Source of the DNA: an uncultured Collinsella sp.
Lineage (GTDB): Bacteria; Actinomycetota; Coriobacteriia; Coriobacteriales; Coriobacteriaceae
Assembly: GCA_902494195.1 (NCBI GenBank)
Contig: CABUSH010000006.1
Location: forward strand, 1-64,000
Reading direction: 5' to 3'
DNA: 64,000 nt
Shown: in pieces, positions 43,137 through 53,155 of the stretch
Numbering within the stretch: position 1 is the first letter of the stretch
How the letters are laid out: each line of letters opens with the position of its first letter
Notes under the pieces: model-generated
What the model saw: only the letters and a program-made list of their open reading frames with translations
What the model was told of the DNA's origin: nothing
Database searches by the model: none
Translations under genes and position numbers: made by a program

Positions 43137-44993
43137 CTACTCCTCGCCCTCGAGCTTTTCGCTCGCCTCGAGCCACGCCATCTCCAGCTCGTCCATGGCG
43201 GCGTGAGCCTCGTCGATCTTTGCCTGCTGCTCGCCGAGCGCCGTGTAGTTGGTGGGATCGACCTGGGCCATGGCGGCCTCGGCCTCCTCCACGCGGGCGC
43301 GCTGTGTCTCCATCTTGCGCTCGAGCGAGCTCACCTCGCGGCGGAGCTTCTGACGCTCGGCGTTGGAAAGGCCGTTGGGCTGACCGCTCGACTTGGGCTT
43401 GTCGGCAGCAGCCGCCGCACCGGTGTCGAACGTGCCGGTCTTAGCGCTCGGCGCGCCCACGGGCTCGCCCTCGGCGGTAGCGTTGCACAGGCGCAGGTAC
43501 TGGTCCACGCCGCCGGGCATATGCGTCAGATGGCCATCGAGCAGTGCCCACTGTTGGTCGGTCACGCGCTCCATCAAAAAGCGATCGTGTGTCACCAGGA
43601 TCAGCGTGCCGGGCCAGCCGTCCAGCAGGTCCTCGACAATCGCGAGCATGTCGGTATCCAGGTCGTTGCCCGGCTCGTCCAGGATGAGCACGTTGGGCTC
43701 GTCCAGAATCGTCAGCAACAGCGACAGGCGACGGCGCTGGCCGCCCGAAAGATCGCCGATGCGGCTCCAGAGCTGCTGCGTCGTAAAGCCCAGACGCTCG
43801 CAGAGCTTCTCGGGCGAAGTCTCCTTGCCGTCGATGAAGTAGTACTTCTTATAGTTGCCGAGCACCTCGCGGATCGTGTCGCCCATGTAGGGTTCGAGCT
43901 CCTCGAGCTGCTGCGACAGCACGCCAAAGCGCACTGTCTGGCCAATCTTCACGCGGCCGCGCGTGGGTTCAATCTTGCCCTGGATCACGTCGAGCAGCGT
44001 CGACTTGCCGGCACCGTTCTCGCCCAGCAGGCCATAGCGGTCGCCCGCACCAATGAGCCAGGTCACGTCAGAGAGCACCTGCTTGGGCGCGCCATCGGTA
44101 TCGGCATAGCCGGCGTCCACGTCGACCACATCGATAACCTGCTTGCCCAGGCGGCTCACGGCGAGGCGCTTGAGCTCCAGCTCGTCACGCACGGGCGGCA
44201 CGTCGGCGATCAGCTCGCGAGCGGCATCAACGCGAAACTTGGGCTTGGTGGAACGCGCCTGGGCGCCGCGGCTCAGCCACGCGAGCTCCTTGCGCGCCAT
44301 GTTGCGACGGCGTTCCTCGGTAACCGCGGCCATGCGGTCGCGCTCCACGCGCTGCAGGATATATGCGGAGTAGCCGCCCTCGAAGGGATCGACCTGGCCG
44401 TCGTGGACCTCCCACATGCTGGTGCAAACCTCGTCCAAGAACCAGCGGTCGTGCGTGACCACGAGCATGGCGCCCTGACCGCGCTGCCAGCGGGCCTTTA
44501 AGTGGCGCGCGAGCCAGTTGATGGTGCGCATGTCCAGGTGGTTGGTGGGCTCGTCGAGCATGAGCACGTCGTAGTCGCCGATCAGCAGGCGCGCGAGGTC
44601 CACGCGACGGCGCTGACCGCCCGAAAGCTCGCCCACCGTGCCCTCCCAGGGCACATCGCTAATGAGGCCGGCGAGGATCTGGCGCGTGCGGGGGCTCGAC
44701 GCCCACTCGTACTCGGGCGTGTCACCGACGACGGCATGATGCACGGTATCAGTATCGGCCAGCTGGTCCTTTTGGCCGAGCAGGCCGATCGTGGTGCCGC
44801 GACGGTGCGTCACGCGCCCGTCGTCGGGCTCCAGCGTGCCGGCGAGCACGCTCAGCAGCGTCGACTTGCCGTCGCCGTTTTTACCGACAATACCAATGCG
44901 GTCGCCCTCGCCCACGCCGAGCGTCACGCTATCGAAAATATGCTTGGTGGGAAACTCTAGGCTGACGGAATCGCATCCCAAAAGAATCGCCAT
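43137..44993 (-). CDS. ABC-F family ATPase (Uup/EttA-like)
   Basis: 618 residues. Two ABC domains without membrane helices: Walker A GKNGDGKSTLL and GENGAGKSTLL, signatures LSGGQRRRVDLARLL and LSGGQRRRLSLLLTI, Walker B VLMLDEPTNHLD and VLILDEPGNDLD. A C-terminal coiled coil (LRREVSSLERKMETQRARVEEAE) is the Uup type that binds DNA or ribosomes. It probably acts in translation or ribosome quality control. I choose ATG 44993 (MAILLGCDS) with AAGGAG 8 nt upstream over the upstream ATG at 45020. Confidence 0.92.
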   Translation of the reverse strand: MAILLGCDSVSLEFPTKHIFDSVTLGVGEGDRIGIVGKNGDGKSTLLSVLAGTLEPDDGRVTHRRGTTIGLLGQKDQLADTDTVHHAVVGDTPEYEWASSPRTRQILAGLISDVPWEGTVGELSGGQRRRVDLARLLIGDYDVLMLDEPTNHLDMRTINWLARHLKARWQRGQGAMLVVTHDRWFLDEVCTSMWEVHDGQVDPFEGGYSAYILQRVERDRMAAVTEERRRNMARKELAWLSRGAQARSTKPKFRVDAARELIADVPPVRDELELKRLAVSRLGKQVIDVVDVDAGYADTDGAPKQVLSDVTWLIGAGDRYGLLGENGAGKSTLLDVIQGKIEPTRGRVKIGQTVRFGVLSQQLEELEPYMGDTIREVLGNYKKYYFIDGKETSPEKLCERLGFTTQQLWSRIGDLSGGQRRRLSLLLTILDEPNVLILDEPGNDLDTDMLAIVEDLLDGWPGTLILVTHDRFLMERVTDQQWALLDGHLTHMPGGVDQYLRLCNATAEGEPVGAPSAKTGTFDTGAAAAADKPKSSGQPNGLSNAERQKLRREVSSLERKMETQRARVEEAEAAMAQVDPTNYTALGEQQAKIDEAHAAMDELEMAWLEASEKLEGEE

Positions 44994-45065
44994 ATGCCCT
45001 GCTCCTTCGTAGAAATTCAACGTTGTCCATGATAGCAGCGAGCCCCACCCTAAAACCTACCAAAT

Positions 45066-45167
45066 AGGGACAGGTTTATTTTGGCAGGTTTTATCTGGGC
45101 AAACGCCGGAGCAGTCCAAGGGCACTCCGTGGTAAAACGTTAAACCTGCCAAAATAAACCTGTCCCT
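45066..45167. repeat. Perfect 26-bp inverted repeat between ABC-F and pst genes
   Basis: AGGGACAGGTTTATTTTGGC (plus AGGTTT; 45066-45091) is exactly mirrored at 45142-45167, with 50 nt between. It lies downstream of the pst terminator and upstream of the ABC-F start. No coding region is seen in it. It resembles a dispersed palindrome rather than a simple terminator. Confidence 0.75.
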
Positions 45168-45192
45168 TTTTGGCAGGTCGACGGCCGCACAC

Positions 45193-45235
45193 GACACAAA
45201 AAGGCGGGCCATCTCCTGCAAGAGATGACCCGCCT
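45193..45235 (-). terminator. Terminator of the pst operon
   Basis: On the minus strand GGCGGGTCATCTC pairs with GAGATGGCCCGCC (one mismatch), followed by TTTTTGTG. It lies 56 nt after the pstB stop. Confidence 0.9.
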
Positions 45236-45290
45236 CTCCAATCAGTCCCGTGGCGACCGTGGCCACCGCGGGCCTCAAGCATGTCCCGGA

Positions 45291-46159
<869 letters not shown>

Positions 46160-46163
<4 letters not shown>

Positions 46164-47086
46164 TCGGCCGTCATCCTCCTTGCCAGTTCCTTGCCCACGA
46201 TACGGGCGACTACGTTAAACAGCAGCACACAGATCATCAGCAGTGCCGCGGTGCCCCAGACGATCTGCTGGGCCTCGGGGCTGCCTTCGCCATAGATCTT
46301 GTAGATGTGCACGGCGAGCGACTCGCCGGGGCGGAACACGTTCCAGGCGCAGGTGGGGCTCGACAGGTTAAAGCTCAAGAAGTTCAGGCGAACCGGCGAG
46401 CTCATGCCCGAGGTAAAGAGCAGTGCTGCGGCCTCGCCAAACACACGGCCGGCCGAAAGCACGATGCCGGTCACGATAGCGGGCATGGCCTCGGGGATCA
46501 GGATGTGCAGCGTGGCCTCCCAGCGAGTGAGGCCCATGGCCAGGCACGCATCGCGCTGGGCCTGCGGCACGTCCTCGAGCGCCTGCTGGATCACGCGCAC
46601 CAGGATGGGGATGTTGAACATGGTGAGCGCGACGGCGCCGGAGATGATGGAGTACTTCCAGCCCAGCTGCACCGAGAACACCAGAAAGCCGAACATGCCG
46701 ACGACGATGGAAGGCAGCGAGGACAGCGTCTCGATGGCGGTAGAGGCGATGTCGCGGATAGGGCCGTTCGGCGCGTACTCAACCAGGAAGACCGCTCCGC
46801 CTAGGCTGATGGGCACCGAGATGATCAGAGTGATCAGCAGCAGGTAGAACGAGTCGAACAGCTGGTAGAGCACGCCGCCCTGCGTTCCGTTGGCGCGCGA
46901 CGGCTCTGTGAGAAAGCCCGGCTGGAACAGCGTCGAGATGCCCTCGAACAGGATATAGGCCACCATGGAGATGACGATGAGCATGACGATGGCGACGATC
47001 GCCGTCAGCACGCCCGTGGCGATGCGATCCTGCTTTTGGACACGCCCGAGCCTCGCCTCGTCGATGTGGATGCGCGTGCTAGCCAC
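46160..47086 (-). CDS. pstA: Phosphate ABC transporter permease PstA
   Basis: 308 residues with six membrane helices and the permease loop MGLTRWEATLHILIPEAMPAIVTG near residue 200. LVEYAPNG and SLPSIVVGMFGF are PstA-typical. I choose GTG 47086 as start because it is preceded by GAAGG and lies just at the end of pstC (8-nt overlap); the ATG at 47110 would overlap pstC by 32 nt. Phosphate crosses the membrane through the PstA-PstC dimer. Confidence 0.93.
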
Positions 47087-47987
47087 GAGCCTTCGCCCCC
47101 TTGCGGCCAATGAGATGGATGATCAGGATGAAGATGAGGCTCATGCCCATCAGCAGCAGACCGAGTGCCCACAGGACGTCGTCCTGGGCCGAGCCCTCGG
47201 CGTAGACCGCCATGGACGTGGTGAGCGTGGTGGTGATGGTGGACGCCGGCGACAGCAGCGACGTCGGCATGGCCTCGATGCCGCCGATAACCATGCGCAC
47301 GGCGAGCGTCTCGCCAAAGGCGCGGGTCATACCCAGGATGACCGCAGTCGTGAGCGACGGCATGGCAGACTTGAGCACCACGTGCCAGATGGTCTGCCAG
47401 CGGGTGTAGCCCAGTGCGAGCGAGCCCTGACGGTAGCTGTCGGGCACGGCACGCAGGCCATCGACCGAAAGCGTGGTCATCGTCGGCAGGATCATGACGG
47501 CCAGCACGATGGCGCCGGGCAAGATGCCCAGACCCGTGCTCACATGGAAAACGCTCTTCATAAGGCCGACGACCACGTGAAAGCCAATAAGGCCAAAGAC
47601 GACCGAGGGAATACCGGTCAAAAGCTCAATAAGCGGCTGAAAGATCTTGGAACCAAACTTAGGGCTAATCTCGACCGCAAAGATGGCAGAGCCGATGGCG
47701 ATGGGCAGCGCGATGAGCGTGGAGAGCACCATGACCGCAAACGAGGTGACGATCAGGGGCAGGGCGCCGGTGTAGGGCAGGCCGTTTTTGGCCGTGTTGG
47801 CCAGGTCCCACTTGGTGCCGGTGAAGAACTCGACGACCGAGACGCCGTCCTTGATAAAAGCCGAGAGGCCCTTTTGGGCGACCATAAAGATGAGCGCGGC
47901 AACGACAAGCGTCACGAGCGCAACGCACGCGCCCGTGACGCCCAGGCCCACGTTCTCAAGGTCGCGCTTTGGCAGCTGTTTTGCCAT
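47079..47987 (-). CDS. pstC: Phosphate ABC transporter permease PstC
   Basis: 302 residues with six helices. FFTGTKWDL after the first helix, LIELLTGIPSVVFGLIGF and the ALGYTRWQTIWHVVLKSAMPSLTTA loop that contacts PstB identify PstC. ATG 47987 has GGAAAGG upstream and lies 24 nt after pstS. Confidence 0.95.
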   Translation of the reverse strand: MAKQLPKRDLENVGLGVTGACVALVTLVVAALIFMVAQKGLSAFIKDGVSVVEFFTGTKWDLANTAKNGLPYTGALPLIVTSFAVMVLSTLIALPIAIGSAIFAVEISPKFGSKIFQPLIELLTGIPSVVFGLIGFHVVVGLMKSVFHVSTGLGILPGAIVLAVMILPTMTTLSVDGLRAVPDSYRQGSLALGYTRWQTIWHVVLKSAMPSLTTAVILGMTRAFGETLAVRMVIGGIEAMPTSLLSPASTITTTLTTSMAVYAEGSAQDDVLWALGLLLMGMSLIFILIIHLIGRKGAKARG

Positions 47988-48011
47988 TGCAAACCTTTCC
48001 GGGGCGATTAC

Positions 48012-48950
48012 TTATTTAGCGGAGACCTTGCCGCTGGCGTCCTTGACGACCTTCATGGCAGAGACGGGGATGAAGCCCTGCTCCTCGACGAGCTTGCCCT
48101 GGACGTCGTCGGAGAGCATAAACTCCAGGAAGGCCTTGGTGGCCTCGTCGGCGTCCTTTGCGCAGTACATGTGCTCGGTAGCCCAGATCTTAAAGGAGTC
48201 GTCGGTGACGTTTGCGCTCTTGGGCTCCACGCCCTCGACCTTAATGGCGTTGAACTTGGAGTCATCGAAGTGCGAGAAGTCGAGGTAGGAGATGGCGTTG
48301 TCGGTACTGCCCATCTGAGTCTGGACATCGCCGGACTTGTCGAGCTCGGCGTCGCCCTTAAAGTCGACGGTCTCGTCGCCAAAAACGGCGGCCTCGAAGG
48401 TGGCACGGGTGCCGGAGCCAGCCTTGCGGTTGAGAACGACGATCTTGACGTCGTCGCCGCCGACCTCCTTCCAGTTGGTGATCTGGCCGGAGAAGATACC
48501 CTTGAGCTGCTCGAGGGACAGGTCGTCGACCGTCACGTTCTTGGAGACGACGGGACCCATGCCAACGACGGCGACCTCGTGGTCGACGAGATTCTTGACC
48601 TGGTCGGCCTCGAGCTTGGTCTCGGCGAAGACGTCGGAGTTACCGATGGTGACGGTGCCAGCGGCGACAGCGGTCAGACCCTTGCCCGAACCGTTGCCCG
48701 AGCCGGAGATGGAGACGTCGGGGTTGGCATCCATGAACTTCTCGGCAGCAGCCTCGACGAGAGCCTGGAACGAGGAGGCACCGTCGTAGGTCACCTCGCC
48801 GGAGACGGACTCGGCAGCGGCGGCGCTACCCTTGTCGGCGGCACCGGAGGCACCTGAGCCGCCGCACCCAACGAGACCGAGACCGACGATGCTGGCAAGA
48901 CCACCAGCGAGGCCGAGGAACTGACGACGAGAATAAGCCTGATCGAGCAT
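48012..48950 (-). CDS. pstS: Phosphate-binding lipoprotein PstS with twin-arginine-like signal
   Basis: 312 residues. The signal peptide MLDQAYSRRQFLGLAGG... LGLVGCGG combines a twin-arginine SRRQFLG motif with a lipobox cysteine near residue 31, so export by Tat and membrane anchoring are expected. Phosphate-binding elements include ASSFQALVEAAAEKF, SGSGNGSGKGLTAVAAG and RKAGSGTRATFE. ATG 48950 has AAAGGAAG 6 nt upstream; an upstream in-frame ATG at 48983 would mask the signal peptide. First gene of pstSCAB. Confidence 0.93.
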   Translation of the reverse strand: MLDQAYSRRQFLGLAGGLASIVGLGLVGCGGSGASGAADKGSAAAAESVSGEVTYDGASSFQALVEAAAEKFMDANPDVSISGSGNGSGKGLTAVAAGTVTIGNSDVFAETKLEADQVKNLVDHEVAVVGMGPVVSKNVTVDDLSLEQLKGIFSGQITNWKEVGGDDVKIVVLNRKAGSGTRATFEAAVFGDETVDFKGDAELDKSGDVQTQMGSTDNAISYLDFSHFDDSKFNAIKVEGVEPKSANVTDDSFKIWATEHMYCAKDADEATKAFLEFMLSDDVQGKLVEEQGFIPVSAMKVVKDASGKVSAK

Positions 48951-49269
48951 GATCTTCCTTTCATACATGCGACTCGCGGGCACCCTGCCCGCTTTGCTGT
49001 TTGGAAAGATACGGTCTCGATCGGGCAGCGCCCGCGTCAGCTGCGCTTTATTACGGGCATCTGATAGACCCTTACCGCAAGCGCGGCTCGGCTTTACAAA
49101 CGAATAACAAACCCGCCACCAAGCATGACCCGCCTTTTACACCAATAAAAACAAAGTTGCGGTGAAATAGTTCCTGCTTGGCCATCAAATGGCCCATTCT
49201 AGGAACTATTCCACCGCAACTTAAAAAGCCCGGACGAAAGGGGTGCTAAGTTGTTAAAACGCCGCAGCC
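48951..49269. other. pst promoter region and convergent palindrome
   Basis: The first ~150 bp upstream of pstS hold no gene and must contain its promoter; I see no clear Pho-box. A member of the GTTGCGGTG palindrome family follows at 49156-49220, close to the pepV promoterless 3' end. Confidence 0.4.
49156..49220. repeat. GTTGCGGTG palindromic repeat, copy 1
   Basis: GTTGCGGTGAAATAGTTCCT (49156-49175) is complementary to AGGAACTATTCCACCGCAAC (49201-49220) with one mismatch. Related copies lie at 52455-52521 and 56153-56220. This one has a different loop. It may double as terminator of pepV. Confidence 0.8.
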
Positions 49270-50706
49270 TTAAAGCTCAAGCTCGTTCAAACGTAAGATT
49301 GCCACGATATAAATCTTGAGCGCCTGCTTGAGCTGTTCCTCGTTGGCGCACTCGTTGGGACCGTGCATCTGGCCGCCCCACTCGGGCAGCTCCAGACCGG
49401 TCTCCTCGGGGCCAAACGAGACGGCGCGGGCAAAGTTGCGCGCGTACGTGCCGCCGCCCATGGCAAAGGGCTCAGCATGCTTGCCCGTAAACTCGTTATA
49501 GGTATCAATAAGCGCCTTCACGGCCGGATCGTCGGCAGAGACCGAGAACGGCACCTTCGCACGACCCACACGGCACGTCACGCCAAAACGGCCCACGAGC
49601 GGATCGAGCTGCTCGCGGATGGTATCGGCACTCGTGCTGTCGGGGAAGCGCACGTCGATGACCTGCTCAATATGGCCATCCGCCACGCGGATGACGCCAG
49701 CGTTGCAGGTAAGCGGGCCAAACGCCGGACTCGTCGCATCGATACCCAGGCCGCGACCATAGGCGTCCGCATGCACAAAGGCCAGGAACTTGACGAACTC
49801 GTGCTCGGCAGGCGTCAGCAGGCGCTCGTCGCGTGCACCAAACGCGTCCTCGGCCTCGCGCAGATACGCCACGATCAGCCCGACGGCGTTGATCGTTCCC
49901 TCTGGCATCGAGGCATGACCGCCAATGCCGTGGGCGAAAATCTGCGCATGCCCGTTATCAAGCGCCGTGATCTCCAGGCGGTCGGCGTTCTCAACGGGCG
50001 CCGGCAGCTCATCGGCGGCAATCGCGAGCTCGCAGATGGACTGCGACGGAATGGCATTGCTCGCCTCGGAGCCGCTCCACGACACGATGCGCCCGCCGTC
50101 GATCTTGGGACTCACGAACGTCGCCCCAAACTGGCCCTTCTCGGCATTGCAGACCGGAAACTCGGCATCGGGCGTAAACAAAAAGTCGGGGTCTGCGTGG
50201 TTCTCCAGATAATGGTGAACGTCGGACATGCCCACTTCCTCATCGCAGCCCAGCAGCGCGCGGAAAGTATAGCGCGGGGTAATGCCGTGCTTGAGCAGAT
50301 AGGCGCCGGCGTAGAGTGACAGCACCGCCGGACCCTTGTCGTCGATAACGCCGCGGCCGAGCAGCCAGCCCTCGCGACGCTCCAGCGCAAACGGGTCGGT
50401 GTTCCAGCCCGGGCCGGCGGGCACCACGTCCACGTGGCAGATGGTCGCGAGCTGCTTGTCGCCGCGGCCAGGGATATCGGCAATGCCCACATAGCCCTCG
50501 TCGTCGCTCGTCTGATAGCCAAGCTTCTGCGCGATGCCGAGCGCACAGTCGAGCGCGTCACGGACCGGGCGGCCAAACGGCGCGCCGGGCTCTGCATCGG
50601 CAGAAACTGCCACGGACGGATAGCTCACCAGCTGCTCGATATCGGCGACGACATCTTCCCAGACCTCGTCGACATACTCAGCGACGCTCTGCTCCACCTG
50701 ATTCAT
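49270..50706 (-). CDS. pepV: Dipeptidase PepV (M20 family)
   Basis: 478 residues. Zinc ligands are in TICHVDVVPAGPGW (H), GRGVIDDKGPAVL (D), CDEEVGMSD (E pair), LFTPDAEFP and the C-terminal MGGGTYARNF / QMHGPNE (H). A long lid insertion is typical of PepV and carnosinase-like dipeptidases. It would release amino acids from dipeptides in the cytosol. ATG 50706 has AAGGAGG upstream; the longer frame to 50751 lacks a signal. Confidence 0.93.
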   Translation of the reverse strand: MNQVEQSVAEYVDEVWEDVVADIEQLVSYPSVAVSADAEPGAPFGRPVRDALDCALGIAQKLGYQTSDDEGYVGIADIPGRGDKQLATICHVDVVPAGPGWNTDPFALERREGWLLGRGVIDDKGPAVLSLYAGAYLLKHGITPRYTFRALLGCDEEVGMSDVHHYLENHADPDFLFTPDAEFPVCNAEKGQFGATFVSPKIDGGRIVSWSGSEASNAIPSQSICELAIAADELPAPVENADRLEITALDNGHAQIFAHGIGGHASMPEGTINAVGLIVAYLREAEDAFGARDERLLTPAEHEFVKFLAFVHADAYGRGLGIDATSPAFGPLTCNAGVIRVADGHIEQVIDVRFPDSTSADTIREQLDPLVGRFGVTCRVGRAKVPFSVSADDPAVKALIDTYNEFTGKHAEPFAMGGGTYARNFARAVSFGPEETGLELPEWGGQMHGPNECANEEQLKQALKIYIVAILRLNELEL

Positions 50707-50760
50707 AGACTGCCTCCTTACCAATGAGCGGCAAGCGTACCCGCCCCTCACATTTAGTTC

Positions 50761-51423
50761 CTAGATAGAGAAAAGTTTAGCAAGCTCGGCCACCGAGTGC
50801 ACCACTGCATCGGCACCCGCCGCCTCATGCTCACCCGGCGCCGCCGCGCCCGAATAGATGCCGATGCACGGCACGCCCATCGCGTGCGCGCCCTCGACGT
50901 CGTTAAAGCGATCGCCGATCATCACGGCATCGTCCGCCGTCGCGCCGAGCGCCGCCAGGGCATCGCGAACCGAATCGGCCTTGGTCTCGCGCCCCTGCGG
51001 CGGATTCATGCCAACCACGGCTTCGAACTGAGAAAGACCAAGCTCATGCACCATGTCGATGCATTTGGCCTCCATGCGTGACGTCGCCACGGCCATACGC
51101 TTGCCCCGGGCGGCCAACTCATCCAGCAGCTCGGGAATCCCATCGAACACGGGGTACTCCTCCGGTCCCAGCTCATCAAAAAAGGCGCGGTACTCGTCGG
51201 CCACCACAAGCGACTCCTCGCGGGAAAAGCCGTAAAAGTCGTGAAAGCTCTTCCACAGGGGCGGCCCGATCATGCGGCGCAGATCACCCATCTGCGTCTC
51301 CGAAAACCCGCGCGCAGCCAGCGTCTTGCGCGTCGAGGTCATCACTGCCCGACCCGTATCGGCCACCGTGCCGTCAAAATCGAACAGCACAACCGGCCGC
51401 TCGCAAAGTTGCAATGCCGCCAT
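50761..51423 (-). CDS. HAD hydrolase, phosphoglycolate phosphatase-like
   Basis: 220 residues. Motif I VVLFDFDGTVADTG near residues 11-24, a helical C1 cap, motif II MAVATSRMEAK near 110, motif III lysine in GRETKADSVRDAL near 147 and motif IV VMIGDRFNDVEGA near 165. Its substrate is unknown. ATG 51423 is preceded by GAAGAAGGG. It is divergent from degV. Confidence 0.88.
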   Translation of the reverse strand: MAALQLCERPVVLFDFDGTVADTGRAVMTSTRKTLAARGFSETQMGDLRRMIGPPLWKSFHDFYGFSREESLVVADEYRAFFDELGPEEYPVFDGIPELLDELAARGKRMAVATSRMEAKCIDMVHELGLSQFEAVVGMNPPQGRETKADSVRDALAALGATADDAVMIGDRFNDVEGAHAMGVPCIGIYSGAAAPGEHEAAGADAVVHSVAELAKLFSI

Positions 51424-51579
51424 CGGCACCCTTCTTCCCCAGTTGATGATTTCCACACCACCGCTTCAAACTGTTGACTATTCAACAATTGAACCTAGCA
51501 ATGTAGAGCAACTCCACTATACTTGTCGCACTTTGCTTTCAGAAGGCGGCGCTGCCGCGCCCCAACGAAAGGTGCAATT

Positions 51580-52440
51580 ATGTCTTTTGCCATCATAACC
51601 GACTCCACGTCGGACATCTCCCCCGCCCGCGCCCAAGAGCTCGGCATTTACGTGATTCCGCTGCATGTGATTATCGAGGGCGAGGACCTGCTCGACCAGG
51701 TGCAGATTACCGCCGAGGAATACGTCGCCCGCATGGCCGGCTCCGAGCAGCTGCCACACACCTCGCAGCCGAGCGCCGGCGAGTTCAAGGCACTCTTTGA
51801 CCGCGTGCGCGCCGACGGCCACGATAGCGCCATCTTTATCTCGCTGTGCAGCGAGTGGTCCGCCTGCTATGCCAACGCCAGCCTGACGGCCGAAACGCAC
51901 GAACTCGACGTGCGCTGCATCGATTCGCGCACCGGCTCGGGCGCCGAGGGCCTGCTGGTGGAGTACGCGCTCGCCATGCGCGAGGACGGCCGCAACTTGG
52001 ACGAGACCGAGGCGCAGATCCGCGCGACGCTGCCCGACGCACACCTGTTGCTGATTCCCCGCACGCTCGAGAACCTCGTTAAGAACGGCCGCGCGCCCAA
52101 GCTCGCCGGCCAGCTCACGCAGATGCTCAACATTCGCCTGGCCGTTTCGCCGGAGTGGCAGTCGGGCGAGATCAAGGCCATCAAGAAGGGTCGCGGCGCC
52201 AAGCGCATCGTCGCCAACACCATGGCAGATTGCCTCGCGTTTTTGGACGAGCACCCGGGCTCAAGCGTGCGTGTGCTCACGACCGGCGCCGCCGAGGAGC
52301 AGGAGCTTGTCAACGAGGCACTCGCGGGCCAGGATTACGTAGACGCCGGCACCGGCCCCATCGGCTGCACCATCGCCACCCACGTAGGCGTCGATGCCAT
52401 CGCCATCAGCTACTGCCCCCGCTACCAACCCATCCACTAG
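51580..52440 (+). CDS. DegV family fatty-acid-binding protein
   Basis: 286 residues. FAIITDSTSDISPARAQELGIYVIPLHV at the N-terminus, LPHTSQPSAGEF near 68-79, FISLCSEWSACYANA near 90 and the C-terminal GTGPIGCTIATHVGVDAIAI match DegV over its full length. Members bind fatty acids (FakB type) for a fatty-acid kinase; no FakA gene is nearby. ATG 51580 has GAAAGG upstream. Confidence 0.92.
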   Translation: MSFAIITDSTSDISPARAQELGIYVIPLHVIIEGEDLLDQVQITAEEYVARMAGSEQLPHTSQPSAGEFKALFDRVRADGHDSAIFISLCSEWSACYANASLTAETHELDVRCIDSRTGSGAEGLLVEYALAMREDGRNLDETEAQIRATLPDAHLLLIPRTLENLVKNGRAPKLAGQLTQMLNIRLAVSPEWQSGEIKAIKKGRGAKRIVANTMADCLAFLDEHPGSSVRVLTTGAAEEQELVNEALAGQDYVDAGTGPIGCTIATHVGVDAIAISYCPRYQPIH

Positions 52441-52454
52441 GGGCGCCTTTACCA

Positions 52455-52521
52455 CTTGCGGTGGAATAGGGACTGTTTTTGGCTCATCAGCCGCCAATCA
52501 ATCCCTATTCCACCGCAACTT
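52455..52521. repeat. GTTGCGGTG palindromic repeat, copy 2
   Basis: The CTTGCGGTGGAATAGGGA arm pairs with TCCCTATTCCACCGCAA. The loop GACTGTTTTTGGCTCATCAG is nearly the same as in copy 3 (56153-56220), so copies 2 and 3 are sisters. It starts 14 nt after the degV stop. Confidence 0.85.
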
Positions 52522-52536
52522 AGAAGCAGTTCATTT

Positions 52537-52596
52537 GGGACGGGGCTAAAAAGACTGGTATCAAACGTTTCAGACCAGTCTTTTTAGCCCCGTCCC
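52537..52596 (-). terminator. Long hairpin, apparently the original terminator of the LOG-family gene
   Basis: GGGACGGGGCTAAAAAGACTGG-like arms of 22 bp (52537-52558 and 52575-52596) pair perfectly with a 16-nt loop. It lies 12 nt past the stop codon of the left LOG fragment. The intact LOG gene at 56957 lacks such a hairpin. Confidence 0.75.
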
Positions 52597-52608
52597 ATTT
52601 TAGCTACT

Positions 52609-52738
52609 CTACATCAGCCCGCTCAGGGCGATGTCGACAGCCTCGTTGAGGTCATCGGTAATGTGTACCAGATCCGGATCGAGCGGGCTGATCATACCGG
52701 CGCTCATCACCGGGCCGTTGAGCCAGTCGAACAGGCCC
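52609..52738 (-). pseudogene. 3' fragment of the LOG-family gene (left flank of the island)
   Basis: Encodes only the last 41 residues and stop of the LOG protein (LFDWLNGPVMSAGMISPLDP... ALSGLM), identical in amino acids to the end of the intact gene at 56957-57715. At the DNA level it has seven differences, all between 52607 and 52657, and is then identical for 81 bp to 52738. A chimeric frame continuing into the island is not a real gene. Confidence 0.9.
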
Positions 52739-53155
52739 CCTCGCGGTACCCACTGGACAAAAATGGCAAATATGAGTACTGCCACCAAATTAGTAGCAGC
52801 AAAATCTCGCCGGAATCGATCGTTTCGATTAATTTCACGCCTTGCCAAGGCTCAAAATGCCGTGTTTGGTGGGTTAGATATATAGAATAATGTCGAATTG
52901 GTATTCTATTCTTGCCAAATGTTATGAGACTACATTAACAGCAGTACTCACATTTGACGTTATTTGACCACGGGGTCATTCGAAAACCCCTCCCCACGCC
53001 GCCAACCCGCCCCATAGCCGTCAAAAACCTTTAACAACAGCCGCCGCACGTTTTGGCACCGGCTGATTGCCACTCACGGATCGGTACCCCACTATTACCG
53101 AACCAAAATCGAAGTCGCGTATCTCATAAAGCTGAAATGACGTACCCTCATCCCA
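52739..53155. other. A/T-rich left part of the TOTE/TA island
   Basis: No gene is seen. The stretch is conspicuously A/T-rich compared with degV. An inverted repeat TAGAATA (52883-52889) / TATTCTA (52902-52908) may be a promoter-proximal operator for the following gene. No integrase or transposase remains. Confidence 0.4.

Noticed and set aside
42642..44501. 619-codon open frame opposite the ABC-F and HAD genes
   Set aside because: An antisense shadow in G/C-rich coding DNA; no ribosome site and no domain.
46965..48857. 630-codon open frame on the plus strand, antisense to pstC and pstS
   Set aside because: Its frame mirrors the third-position G/C bias of the pst genes, and the translation is low-complexity with no family likeness. 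The minus-strand genes are certain.
52609..52848. 79-codon minus-strand frame ending in the LOG C-terminus
   Set aside because: Its first half is random island sequence joined to the LOG fragment at the duplication boundary; no start signal.
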